DNA of 61,945 nt from Gemella sp. (GTDB lineage: Bacteria > Bacillota > Bacilli > Staphylococcales > Gemellaceae): assembly GCA_030529855.1 (NCBI GenBank), contig JAUMWC010000008.1, positions 1 through 61,945 on the forward strand, given 5' to 3'. The stretch's first letter is position 1; each line of letters opens with the position of its first letter. Under the pieces are notes generated by a model. That model did not search any database and was not told where the DNA came from. It worked only from the letters and a program-made list of their open reading frames with translations. Made by a program: the position numbers and the translations under genes. This document shows, in pieces, positions 41,876-50,231 of this stretch.

Positions 41876-41977
41876 CTATTTTCTTGTAACGTAGGCTAGT
41901 GATTCAAAGATTATTGACACTAGTAATCCTGTCGCCAGTAAGCTAACTACAGCTATTGTTAATAGTATGTCTTTCAT
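41876..41977 (-). CDS. 33-residue membrane peptide in the first BceAB operon
   Basis: The peptide is MKDILLTIAVVSLLATGLLV followed by SIIFESLAYVTRK, a single hydrophobic helix. AAAGGAG precedes the ATG. It follows the 53-residue peptide below by 14 bases and shares its MKD start, suggesting an old duplication. The second transporter copy has no such genes. Confidence 0.6.
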   Translation of the reverse strand: MKDILLTIAVVSLLATGLLVSIIFESLAYVTRK

Positions 41978-41991
41978 CACTTATGCTCCTT

Positions 41992-42153
41992 TTACTTCTT
42001 CCCTTTGTAGTATATTCTAGTTATTCCTGCTCCTATAACCATACCTACTAGTAATTTAGTTGTTTCTATATCTGTTTTTAGAAACGCCCCTAAAAAGTAT
42101 AGGGCTGTTATAGCAAGGAGCATAACTACTAGAGAAATTATAACGTCTTTCAT
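41992..42153 (-). CDS. 53-residue membrane peptide in the first BceAB operon
   Basis: The peptide is MKDVIISLVVMLLAITALYF, then LGAFLKTDIETTKLLVGMVI, ending RIYYKGKK, with two hydrophobic segments. It lies 21 bases downstream of the permease gene. Its ribosome-binding site is weak (GGAG about 10 bases upstream). It may be an accessory subunit of the transporter or a separate stress peptide; function unknown. Confidence 0.6.
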   Translation of the reverse strand: MKDVIISLVVMLLAITALYFLGAFLKTDIETTKLLVGMVIGAGITRIYYKGKK

Positions 42154-42174
42154 TGTTTTTTCTCCAAAGTAATT

Positions 42175-44208
42175 TTATCTTTCTCTAACTATATTGTAGT
42201 ATAGTCTTGATGTTAGTTTGTAAATTATGAAGTATCCTAGTGCGAATACTGCTACTGTTAGTAACATTGTATTTACAAATATTTCGTTTTTTCCAAATGA
42301 TAGTAGTTTTAATATTTTTTCTATCATTGGTGATGCGAATAGAGTATGTGTTAAGGCTACAACTAGTGGTAGGAAGAATACTAGTAATATCTGACTTGAT
42401 ATTGATGCTTTTATTTCTTTCTTCTCTAGTCCTAGTCTTTGCATTGTTTGGAATTTATCTCTGTCTTCATTCCCTTCTGCTAGTTGTTTGTAGTACATAA
42501 TTACAACCTGCATTACTAGGAAGATTGTTGATATAATAAGCCCAATAAATAAGAATGAACCATACATAGCCGTCATAAATGATTTTATTTCATTTTTAGC
42601 GACAACATTAGTCATAAATCCAATTCCATCTGACCAAGGTGCGTCTACACTATCTGGTCTGAAAATATCTTCAGCAATTTTGTTAAATTTCTCTGCGACA
42701 AAAGCTTCCTTAGATTTGTCTTTTAAGTTAAATCCAAAATTTTCTATCGTTGCCCTGTCCTTAGCTTTATTCTGATAAATATCCACTATTCTATTCAGTT
42801 CTGCTATGTCTTTTACTACTATATAGCTATTATCTGTTTCTCCTGTAGTTACTCCTTCTGACCAAGATGTATTGATATCTTGGTCACTATCTTTTATCTT
42901 GTAAATAGTCTCATCTAATTTGAAACTTGATTTTTTCACTACATTTTTCTTGTCTGTTTTAAAGAAAATCTCTCCGTCATTTAGACTTCTATTTTCTTCT
43001 GTCATTTTATTATACTGTTCTAAATCTATTAGATAGGTTGTATTAAAATCTTCTATATTCTCTATATCTGGCCCTGCTTCGTGGAACTTAACTCCATCTT
43101 GAGTTACTTCAGCCATCATTCTAGCAAATTTATATCCCCATCTATCTTGAGTTTCTATATTATTTTCTTTCAAGATTTCTTCTGCTTTTGTTTTGTAGAT
43201 TTCTGTAAATTTATCATTACCACCAATTTGAACAACTATATCTCTTGCAGCAAGGGTATCAATCCTGTCTTTAGTACCAAAGTATAGGGTAGACGTCGCA
43301 CCTACTGTTACTAGTATCATAGATGATAGGACTGCTATATTTGCTAAGGATACTGCATTTCTTTTCATTCTGAATAATAAATTTGAAATTGAGATAAAGT
43401 TTTTTGTTTTGTAATATACAGACTTGTTGTTTTTTAATAGTTTTAAAAGAGCTATTATTACAGATGTAAATAAGAAATATGTTCCCACAATTACCGCTAA
43501 AACTGCATAGAAGAAATCCGTCATTGCTTCAATAGGTGATACTATTCTTAGTGATGTGTAGTATCCATATCCAATTAAGGCTAAGGCTACTAGAACCATA
43601 AGTATTCTTGCTTTAGGTTCTTTTTCTGCCGATGATGAGTCTTGTAATAAACCGATAACTGATAATTTCTTAATTTTTACAGCTATAAATAATAGGATTA
43701 TCAAGTAAATAAGGGCTAATATTGCTATATTTAATAAGATTGCAAAACTTGATATGTGGAAACCTAATTTAATCTCTCCACCTAATAGTTTTACATAAAT
43801 TAAGTAAAATAGTTTATCAAATAATATTCCTGTTAAAATACCTGACCCTACTGTGATTAAGGCAATATAAATTGTTTCTAATGATAGTATTTTTAAAATG
43901 TTAAATTTATTTATACCTAGAACTGAATATAGTCCCATTTCCTTACTTCTTTGTTTTAATAGGAATGTGTAGGTAGACATTGTGAAAATTGCTAAAAATG
44001 TTGCTACTACTACCTGTCCCGAAACTAAAACCTGCGCAATTTTTGCTCCTTCACGTATATTACTTGTAACATCAGGATTATTAGCTAGTGATGTCAGAAT
44101 ATAGAATAGGGCAATAATTATTACTGATGAAATAATATAGGGTACGATTGTTTTCTTGTTATTTTTTAAATTTTGTAAGGCTAATTTGTTAGTGATTGAA
44201 CTAGTCAT
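42175..44208 (-). CDS. BceB-type ABC permease, copy 1
   Basis: The 677-residue FtsX-fold permease has about ten membrane helices and a large extracellular domain (about residues 310-530), the layout of antimicrobial-peptide resistance transporters such as BceB. The ATG at 44208 overlaps the ATPase stop (ATGACTAG) and has AAGGTGG upstream; an in-frame GTG at 44220 is less likely. Copy 2 (46049-48073) is conserved in the membrane parts but much diverged in the extracellular domain, which in this family determines the peptide recognised. Confidence 0.93.
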   Translation of the reverse strand: MTSSITNKLALQNLKNNKKTIVPYIISSVIIIALFYILTSLANNPDVTSNIREGAKIAQVLVSGQVVVATFLAIFTMSTYTFLLKQRSKEMGLYSVLGINKFNILKILSLETIYIALITVGSGILTGILFDKLFYLIYVKLLGGEIKLGFHISSFAILLNIAILALIYLIILLFIAVKIKKLSVIGLLQDSSSAEKEPKARILMVLVALALIGYGYYTSLRIVSPIEAMTDFFYAVLAVIVGTYFLFTSVIIALLKLLKNNKSVYYKTKNFISISNLLFRMKRNAVSLANIAVLSSMILVTVGATSTLYFGTKDRIDTLAARDIVVQIGGNDKFTEIYKTKAEEILKENNIETQDRWGYKFARMMAEVTQDGVKFHEAGPDIENIEDFNTTYLIDLEQYNKMTEENRSLNDGEIFFKTDKKNVVKKSSFKLDETIYKIKDSDQDINTSWSEGVTTGETDNSYIVVKDIAELNRIVDIYQNKAKDRATIENFGFNLKDKSKEAFVAEKFNKIAEDIFRPDSVDAPWSDGIGFMTNVVAKNEIKSFMTAMYGSFLFIGLIISTIFLVMQVVIMYYKQLAEGNEDRDKFQTMQRLGLEKKEIKASISSQILLVFFLPLVVALTHTLFASPMIEKILKLLSFGKNEIFVNTMLLTVAVFALGYFIIYKLTSRLYYNIVRER

Positions 44209-44959
44209 TGTTGTCACCACCTTGCAGTAGGCTTAGGGTTTCAGAAATTTTTTGGTACATTTCTGTGTTAGTAGAATCCCCCTTGTACAGTTCGTGGAAT
44301 ACCATACCGTCCTTAATAAATAGTACCCTCTTAGCTCTTGATGCTGATTTGATAGAGTGGGTTACCATTATAATAGTTTGCCCAGTCTTATTGATAGCTT
44401 CAAATATGTTTAGTAAGCTGTCTGTTGACTTAGAGTCTAAGGCTCCAGTTGGCTCATCTGCCAAGATAATTTTTGGATTTGAGATTAAGGCTCTTGCCAC
44501 TGCTACCCTTTGTTTTTGCCCACCAGAGATTTGGTAAGGGTACTTATTTAGTAACTTATCAATTCCCAGTGGTTTTGTTAATCTATCTAGTTTTTCCTGC
44601 ATTTTTTTGTAAGGTACTTTAGCTAAAACTAGGGGAAGCAGGATATTATCTTTGATTGATAGTGTGTCTAGTAGGTTAAAATCTTGGAAAACAAATCCTA
44701 GATTTTCTTTTCTAAACGTTGCTAAATCTTTATCTTTTAATGAAGAAATGTCAATATTGTCTAGTTTGATTGTTCCACTTGTCGCCCTGTCAAATGATGC
44801 GATAATGTTTAGTAGGGTAGTTTTACCTGACCCTGACTCTCCCATAATCGCAAGGTATTCTCCCTTGTCTACATTGAAATTCACATCGCTTAGTGCTTGT
44901 GTTTGGTTACCACCAAATTTACTTGTATATATTTTCTTTAGATTTCTAACTTCTAACAT
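44201..44959 (-). CDS. BceA-type ABC ATPase, copy 1
   Basis: The 252-residue ATPase has Walker A GESGSGKTT, Q-loop VFQDFNLLD, signature ISGGQKQR, Walker B ILADEPTGALD and H-loop MVTHS. It is almost identical to copy 2 (48066-48824), also at the DNA level, whereas the permeases differ. A BceR-type operator lies about 100 bases upstream. It powers the removal or release of wall-targeting peptides from lipid II-cycle intermediates, as known for BceAB. Confidence 0.95.
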   Translation of the reverse strand: MLEVRNLKKIYTSKFGGNQTQALSDVNFNVDKGEYLAIMGESGSGKTTLLNIIASFDRATSGTIKLDNIDISSLKDKDLATFRKENLGFVFQDFNLLDTLSIKDNILLPLVLAKVPYKKMQEKLDRLTKPLGIDKLLNKYPYQISGGQKQRVAVARALISNPKIILADEPTGALDSKSTDSLLNIFEAINKTGQTIIMVTHSIKSASRAKRVLFIKDGMVFHELYKGDSTNTEMYQKISETLSLLQGGDNND

Positions 44960-45055
44960 TTTCTTACTCCTTTTCTGTCTTTATTTAACTTTATATTTAT
45001 ATTGTAATATCAAAAAGAAAGTCTTTCCATAGCTTTATCTTACAAAATCAGCTCT

Positions 45056-45077
45056 AATCTTACATTTTTGTAAGATT
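45056..45077 (-). promoter_or_regulatory. BceR-type operator, copy 1
   Basis: AATCTTACA, four T, TGTAAGATT: a perfect 9-bp inverted repeat with 4-base spacer, containing the TNACA-N4-TGTAA pattern known for BceR-like regulators. A further half site (ATCTTACAAAA) lies at 45038-45048. The minus-strand promoter follows (ATTACAATAT, about 45010-45000). Confidence 0.82.
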
Positions 45078-45156
45078 GGGAGTTTTTCTACAATTTTTAT
45101 ATGTAGAAGTTAATCTAAAATGTAGTTTCTTATTAATGATAATATATATAAAAGTC

Positions 45157-45843
45157 GTGACATTTTGTCACAGGTTGAAATTAAAAGCTCAAGATGGAAA
45201 AATGAGACTGACTGACGTTTCTGATATACAAGGAATTTTTCGTATAATTCAATCTGTTCCTTCACCAAAAGCAGAGCCATTTAAAATGTGGCTTGCTGAA
45301 GTAGCTAAAGAAAGAATTGATGAAATTATAGACCCTGAACTTACTATTGATAGAGCCTTAGAAACTTATGCAAAAAAAGGTTATTCTAGAGAATGGATTA
45401 ATCAAAGACTTCAAGCCATTCAAGTAAGAAAAGAACTTACTGATACTTGGCAAGACCACGGTGTAAAAGCAGGGAGAGAATTTGCAATCCTTACTAATGA
45501 AATTTCTAAAGCCTGGACAGGTATGACTACTAGAGCGTACAAAGATTTAAAGGGACTGAAGAAAGAAAGCCTTAGAGATAATATGTCTTCTACTGAGTTA
45601 ATATTAAATATGCTTGCAGAGACAGCGACAAAAGATATTGCCAAAACTTCTAATCCGCACGGTTTAGAAGAAAATAAAAAGGTTGCTAAAAGGGGCGGTA
45701 ATATTGCTAAAATTGCAAGAGAAAATCTTGAAGAAGAAACAGGTCAACCTGTCATCACTTCCAAAAATGCAATTGATTTCTCTAAATTAATTAACGACGT
45801 GGTAAAAGAAATTCCAAATATAGTAGATGAAGATACTGAATAA
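45157..45843 (+). pseudogene. DinD/BRO-N family gene, 5' truncated
   Basis: The frame from VTFCHRLKLKAQDGKMRLTD, then IIQSVPSPKAEPFKMWLAEV, to the end (NAIDFSKLIND) matches DNA-damage-inducible protein D. The N-terminal about 75 residues of the BRO domain are missing. The upstream in-frame codons are unrelated and have no ribosome-binding site. The break lies about 80 bases after the BceR operator of copy 1, and the gene ends 12 bases before a parS site. It probably arrived with mobile DNA. An internal ATG at 45202 could still give a shorter protein. Confidence 0.75.
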
Positions 45844-45855
45844 AATATTTAGAGT

Positions 45856-45871
45856 TGTTTCACGTGGAACA
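45856..45871. promoter_or_regulatory. parS site
   Basis: TGTTTCACGTGGAACA on the plus strand is TGTTCCACGTGAAACA on the minus strand, a perfect match to the Bacillus parS consensus. ParB would load here. It is about 12 kb from dnaA. Confidence 0.9.
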
Positions 45872-45922
45872 AAAGGGGAGTAATACCTTGAAAGTAACTT
45901 AATCATATGATATTATAAAGAC

Positions 45923-46045
45923 ATATAAAAAGAGCCGAGCTACGAACTCGACTCAATGTAGGTACTGTTTGACAGTAGCTTAAAAATATTTAGATTAAAT
46001 AACTAAAAATAAAAAAAGAGATTTGATGTTTCAAATCTCTTTTCT
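45923..46045 (+). ncRNA. Orphan family-I antitoxin-like RNA
   Basis: The promoter is TTGAAA (45888-45893), 17-base spacer, TATTAT (45911-45916). The RNA has AAAGAGCCGAGC...GCTCGACTC-like stem and GTACTGTTTGACAGTAGCT as in the other family-I RNAs. It may end at the hairpin AAAGAGATTTG...CAAATCTCTTTT shared with the second permease gene. No toxin ORF is on the other strand. Confidence 0.6.
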
Positions 46046-46048
46046 TGT

Positions 46049-48073
46049 CTATCTTTCCCTTACTATATTATAGTATAGTCTTGATGTTAGTTTGTAGATT
46101 ATGAAGTAGAATATTACAAAAACTACTAGTGTTATTCCCATTGAATATATAAATATACTTGTGTTTCCTAATGAGAATAGTTTTAAGATTTTTTCTATTA
46201 ATGGGTAAGCTACTAGAACGTGTAATCCTGCTAATAATAGCGGAGTGAAGAAGATTAGTAAAACCTGACTTCTTATTGATGATTTAATTTCCTTATCTTC
46301 TAATCCTACTTTTTTCATAATTTGGAATTTGTCCCTGTCATCGTATCCTTCTGATAACTGTTTGTAGTACATAATCAAAATTTGAGATACTAAAAAGATT
46401 GACGAGATAACTATTCCTAGGAATAAGAATGATGCAAACATATTGTCAACTTCACTTCTTACATTTTGTTCGCTTTCTGAATTTAGATAAGTAAATGCTG
46501 GACCTAAATCAATTTGTCTTGTATGTATTTTTTGTGCATAGTCTTCTATTTCCTTGGCAATAGCTTCTTCCTTACTTCTATCATCTATATCAAAACCATA
46601 TACAGTTTGATATAGCGAATCTAAAGAAATTTTATTATTAAATTCCTTACTAGAAAATTCTTTGATTATTTTATCTATCTCATTTTTATCTTTTACTACT
46701 ATGTAATATGTGTCTGTAATAAGAGCAACTTGTCCTGGTAAGACAATGTCTTTATCTATTCTTTCTTTTACATTGTAGTCTAAAGTATCAATATTATAGT
46801 TCTTAGGTAAGTAGTCATTTCTAGGGTCTTTGAATAAAATTTCTCCATTTTCTAGCGTTTGATTTGAACCAGTAGTATATTTATAATTTTCTAAATCTGT
46901 TACTACTATTGTTGCAATTTTATCAAAATTTCCCCCGCTTGGGTCTACAAAATGAACACCATCTCCTATTTTTTCAGCAGTTATTGGAAGATACACTGAG
47001 TTTAATTCATTTTGAATTTTCACACCTTTTTCAGTTGCAATATTTTTTACTTCTTCTTTAATTTTTCCTATTGCTTCTTCATTTTTCATTCCATTAATTG
47101 TTAATGTTAAATGTCTAAGGGCTGTGTTTCTTACTATATCATTAGCTCCAAAGTATAAACTTGTTGTTGAACCCATAGTTACTAATATCATGGCTGATAG
47201 GATACAAATATTAGCTAATGATACTGCATTTCTCTTAATCCTAAATAATAGGTTAGATACTGAAATAAAGTTTTTAGTTTTGTAGTAGTATGCCGTATTC
47301 TTTTTCAAAGTTTTTAAAACAAATACTGATAGGGCTGTGAATAGTAAATATGTTCCAAGCATTACCGCTAACACTGCATAAAAGAATTCTGTTAATGCCT
47401 TTAAGGGGCTAACTATACTTAGAGCTTGGTAATAACCATATCCTATTGCAACTAGTGCTAAAATAGCGAATATGATATTTCCTTTCGGTTCTTTTTCTCC
47501 AGTTTGAGAATCTTTTAGTAGTCTTATGATAGATAATCTTTTTACTCTTATAATAAGACTTAATAATATTAATAAGTATATTAGACCAAAAATAATTATT
47601 GAACCTTTTATTGCTTCAACTGAAATATGGAAACCTAATTTTACTTCACCTGCCACCATCTTCATTAGTAGTAGGTAGGCTAATTTATCAAAGATTATTC
47701 CAAGGATTAGACCTAATCCAGTTGATGCTAGATAAACAAGGATTGTTTCTAGTGATAATATTCTTATAATTTTGTTTTTATCTATTCCTAAAACTGAATA
47801 TAGACCTATTTCTTTACTTCTATTTTTTATCAGTGATGAATAAGTTGTGAATAGGAAGATAGTTACAAATATTGCTACTATAATTTGTCCATATCCTAGC
47901 ACTTGTTTTAAGGCATCAGCTCCACGCATCCCGTCTAAATCTGGATTATTTACTATTGATATTAGAATATAGAATAGGGCTGTTATTATTGATGTTGCTA
48001 TTATATATGGAAATAATACCTTCTTATTATTTTTTATATTACTTATGGCTAATTTGCCGTAAATACTAGTCAT
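46049..48073 (-). CDS. BceB-type ABC permease, copy 2
   Basis: The 674-residue permease is a paralogue of copy 1 with the same start overlap (ATG at 48073). The first 290 and last 130 residues are closely similar (for example NKNFISVSNLLFRIKRNAVS-like KTKNFISVSNLLFRIKRNAV, and the shared end YKLTSRLYYNIVRER), but the extracellular domain differs strongly. The two systems therefore probably recognise different peptides. Confidence 0.93.
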   Translation of the reverse strand: MTSIYGKLAISNIKNNKKVLFPYIIATSIITALFYILISIVNNPDLDGMRGADALKQVLGYGQIIVAIFVTIFLFTTYSSLIKNRSKEIGLYSVLGIDKNKIIRILSLETILVYLASTGLGLILGIIFDKLAYLLLMKMVAGEVKLGFHISVEAIKGSIIIFGLIYLLILLSLIIRVKRLSIIRLLKDSQTGEKEPKGNIIFAILALVAIGYGYYQALSIVSPLKALTEFFYAVLAVMLGTYLLFTALSVFVLKTLKKNTAYYYKTKNFISVSNLLFRIKRNAVSLANICILSAMILVTMGSTTSLYFGANDIVRNTALRHLTLTINGMKNEEAIGKIKEEVKNIATEKGVKIQNELNSVYLPITAEKIGDGVHFVDPSGGNFDKIATIVVTDLENYKYTTGSNQTLENGEILFKDPRNDYLPKNYNIDTLDYNVKERIDKDIVLPGQVALITDTYYIVVKDKNEIDKIIKEFSSKEFNNKISLDSLYQTVYGFDIDDRSKEEAIAKEIEDYAQKIHTRQIDLGPAFTYLNSESEQNVRSEVDNMFASFLFLGIVISSIFLVSQILIMYYKQLSEGYDDRDKFQIMKKVGLEDKEIKSSIRSQVLLIFFTPLLLAGLHVLVAYPLIEKILKLFSLGNTSIFIYSMGITLVVFVIFYFIIYKLTSRLYYNIVRER

Positions 48074-48824
48074 TGTTGTCACCACCTTGCAGTAGGCTTA
48101 GGGTTTCAGAAATTTTTTGGTACATTTCTGTATTAGTAGAATCCCCTTTGTATAGTTCGTGGAAGACTATACCATCTTTGATGAATAGTACTCTCTTAGC
48201 TCTTGATGCTGATTTGATAGAGTGGGTTACCATTATAATAGTTTGTCCTGCTCTGTTAATAGCTTCAAATATGTTAAGTAAACTGTCTGTTGACTTAGAG
48301 TCTAGAGCTCCTGTTGGCTCATCTGCTAAGATAATTTTTGGATTTGAGATTAGGGCTCTTGCCACTGCTACCCTTTGTTTTTGTCCACCAGATATTTGGT
48401 AAGGGTACTTATTTAGTAACTTATCAATTCCTAGTGGTTTAGTTAATTGATCCAATTTTTCCTGCATTTTTTTGTAAGGTACTTTAGCTAAAACTAGGGG
48501 AAGCAGGATATTATCTTTGATTGACAGGGTATCTAGTAGGTTAAAATCTTGGAAAACAAATCCTAGATTTTCTTTTCTAAATGATGCTAAATCTTTATCT
48601 TTTAATGAAGAAATGTCAATATTATCAAGTTTGATTGTTCCACTTGTCGCCCTGTCGAATGATGCGATAATATTTAGTAGGGTAGTCTTACCTGACCCTG
48701 ACTCTCCCATTATTGCAAGGTATTCTCCCTTGTCTACATTGAAATTTACATCGCTTAGTGCTTGTGTTTGATTGCCACCAAATTTACTTGTATATATTTT
48801 CTTTAGATTTCTAACTTCTAACAT
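48066..48824 (-). CDS. BceA-type ABC ATPase, copy 2
   Basis: The 252-residue ATPase differs from copy 1 at only a few residues (for example ASFRKEN for ATFRKEN, DQLTKPL for DRLTKPL). GGGAGTG supports the ATG at 48824; an in-frame ATG at 48839 is less likely. The recent ATPase similarity compared with the diverged permeases suggests gene conversion or selection on the permease only. Confidence 0.95.
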   Translation of the reverse strand: MLEVRNLKKIYTSKFGGNQTQALSDVNFNVDKGEYLAIMGESGSGKTTLLNIIASFDRATSGTIKLDNIDISSLKDKDLASFRKENLGFVFQDFNLLDTLSIKDNILLPLVLAKVPYKKMQEKLDQLTKPLGIDKLLNKYPYQISGGQKQRVAVARALISNPKIILADEPTGALDSKSTDSLLNIFEAINRAGQTIIMVTHSIKSASRAKRVLFIKDGIVFHELYKGDSTNTEMYQKISETLSLLQGGDNND

Positions 48825-48924
48825 TGCTTTCACTCCCATTTTTTTCTTTTCATTTATCTTTATATTTATATTGTAATATCAAAAAGAAAGTCTTTCCATA
48901 GCTTTATCTTACAAAATCAGCTCT

Positions 48925-48946
48925 AATCTTACATTTTTGTAAGATT
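48925..48946 (-). promoter_or_regulatory. BceR-type operator, copy 2
   Basis: AATCTTACA, four T, TGTAAGATT, identical to the operator at 45056-45077, with the same extra half site upstream of the -10. Identity between the copies ends at the base after this repeat. Confidence 0.82.
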
Positions 48947-48949
48947 AGA

Positions 48950-48965
48950 CGTTTCACGTAGAACA
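48950..48965. promoter_or_regulatory. Degraded parS-like site
   Basis: CGTTTCACGTAGAACA differs from the parS at 45856 at two positions and is followed by the same AAAGGGGAG. It appears to be a duplicated copy that came with the transporter. Confidence 0.55.
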
Positions 48966-49022
48966 AAAGGGGAGTTGAAAAAAATTTTTGATATCTATTT
49001 TTATTTCTGATATGTTCTATCA

Positions 49023-49096
49023 GTAGCAAAAACGCGAAAATACTTTACATAGTAACACAAAAAAACAGAGAGTCTCGACCACTCTCTGTTTTTTAT
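49023..49096 (+). ncRNA. Family-II antitoxin-like RNA, toxin decayed
   Basis: The promoter is TTGATA (48988-48993), 17-base spacer, TATGTT (49011-49016). The RNA (TAGCAAAAACGCGAAAATAC, then TTTACATAGTAACAC) is closely similar to the one at 41561 and ends at AACAGAGAGT...ACTCTCTGTTTTTT. Opposite, a minus-strand promoter (TTGACT, TAGAAT near 49175-49145) leads to no toxin ORF. Confidence 0.6.
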
Positions 49097-49181
49097 TATT
49101 CAATGATAAGCAAATCTTTTTACCCTTCTTGCTTACCTACATTCTATCAATTATACTATTTTTAGTCAATATTTGAATTTT

Positions 49182-49400
49182 TTATTCCCTATTTTCTTTT
49201 GCTTTTTTATTTCTTATAATTAGTTCCGGTATAAACACAAGTAGGCTAGCTATAAGTGGAGCGAATGACCTAAGTGTTTTAAATATTCCTTGGTCTGGAT
49301 ATTTTTCCCATAGATAGCCAAAACCATACCACATAACAAATGCTAATACAAAGCAAATCCCCACTAAAATAAAGGCTAATTTTACTCTGCTTTTTTCCAT
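49182..49400 (-). CDS. Small membrane protein 1 of the cluster (72 residues)
   Basis: The protein has two membrane helices (LAFILVGICFVLAFVMWYGF and APLIASLLVFIPELII) and charged ends. GGGGGAG precedes the ATG. It is the last gene in the row of small membrane-protein genes between the Bce transporter copies and the two-component system. I do not recognise the family. Confidence 0.65.
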   Translation of the reverse strand: MEKSRVKLAFILVGICFVLAFVMWYGFGYLWEKYPDQGIFKTLRSFAPLIASLLVFIPELIIRNKKAKENRE

Positions 49401-49430
49401 AAGAACTCCCCCTTGGTTAATATTGTTACT

Positions 49431-49787
49431 TTATTTATTATTCTCTGTATTTCTTCGTATATCTTTTAAAAGTTTTGCCCATAGAATTAGAAATATTCCA
49501 AATCCTGCCATGTTACAAGCAAGTAGTAGGGGCGATAAATCTTTTGTAAAATTATTCAATCCTACTGCTAGGGCTCCTGTAATTAATATTAGTGCAACAG
49601 CCCTTTGTAAATTCTTATCACTTCTACGAATATCTCTTAAAAGTTTCGCCCACAGGATTAGAAATATTCCAAATCCTGCCGTGTTACAAGCAAGTAGTAG
49701 GGGCGATAAATCTTTTGTAAAATTATTCAATCCTACTGCTAGAGCTCCTGTAATTAATATTAGTGAAACAGCTCTTTGTTTATTCAT
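49431..49787 (-). CDS. Small membrane protein 2: in-frame tandem duplication
   Basis: The 118-residue protein consists of two almost identical 57-residue units. Residues 5-55 (RAVSLILITGALAVGLNNFT...AKLLRDIRR) and 62-112 differ at only about three positions. Each unit has two membrane helices, so the protein would span the membrane four times. The DNA copies (49452-49604 and 49623-49775) are about 171 bases apart and nearly identical, so the event is recent. AAGGAG precedes the ATG. Confidence 0.75.
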   Translation of the reverse strand: MNKQRAVSLILITGALAVGLNNFTKDLSPLLLACNTAGFGIFLILWAKLLRDIRRSDKNLQRAVALILITGALAVGLNNFTKDLSPLLLACNMAGFGIFLILWAKLLKDIRRNTENNK

Positions 49788-49799
49788 AATTCTTCTCCT

Positions 49800-50213
49800 T
49801 TAACTTCTCAATGAATCTCTTATATCTGCATATTCAATATAGTCAAAAACACAAGATACTAAAAATAGTACTATAAAAAATATCACAAGTGGATAGTGTG
49901 TTTTAAACAGAAAGGACATTACAAATATTACCCCTATCGTCATTAAATTACGTGTGATTTTATCTTTTTTATAATTTTTTAGTCCTTCTTCATCTCCAAC
50001 GATGTATTTTAATTCTTTTTTTTCATAAAAGTAACCTATTTTTTTTAAGTGCCTGTATCCACCTATTATTCCATAAGCCATCGCTCCCACTGATAATATC
50101 ATAATTATTGGTCCTAGTTTGTTAGACATTACTATATCAAGTTGAGTTAGGGGCAAAATAATCATCCCTAGTAACAAAGCACCATTTTTAATTATAAAAT
50201 TTCTCTCTGTCAT
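49800..50213 (-). CDS. Small membrane protein 3 (137 residues)
   Basis: The protein has four membrane helices in two pairs (NGALLLGMIILPLTQLDIV, IIMILSVGAMAYGIIGGY, LMTIGVIFVMSFLF, YPLVIFFIVLFLVSCVF) with a charged cytoplasmic loop between. AAGGAAG supports the ATG at 50213 over an in-frame GTG at 50222. It lies 12 bases upstream of gene 2. Family not recognised. Confidence 0.68.
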   Translation of the reverse strand: MTERNFIIKNGALLLGMIILPLTQLDIVMSNKLGPIIMILSVGAMAYGIIGGYRHLKKIGYFYEKKELKYIVGDEEGLKNYKKDKITRNLMTIGVIFVMSFLFKTHYPLVIFFIVLFLVSCVFDYIEYADIRDSLRS

Positions 50214-50231
50214 AATAATCACTTCCTTAAT

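Noticed and set aside
44201-44220. GTG start for the BceB-type permease
   Set aside because: The GTG is part of the ribosome-binding sequence of the ATG at 44208, which gives normal spacing.
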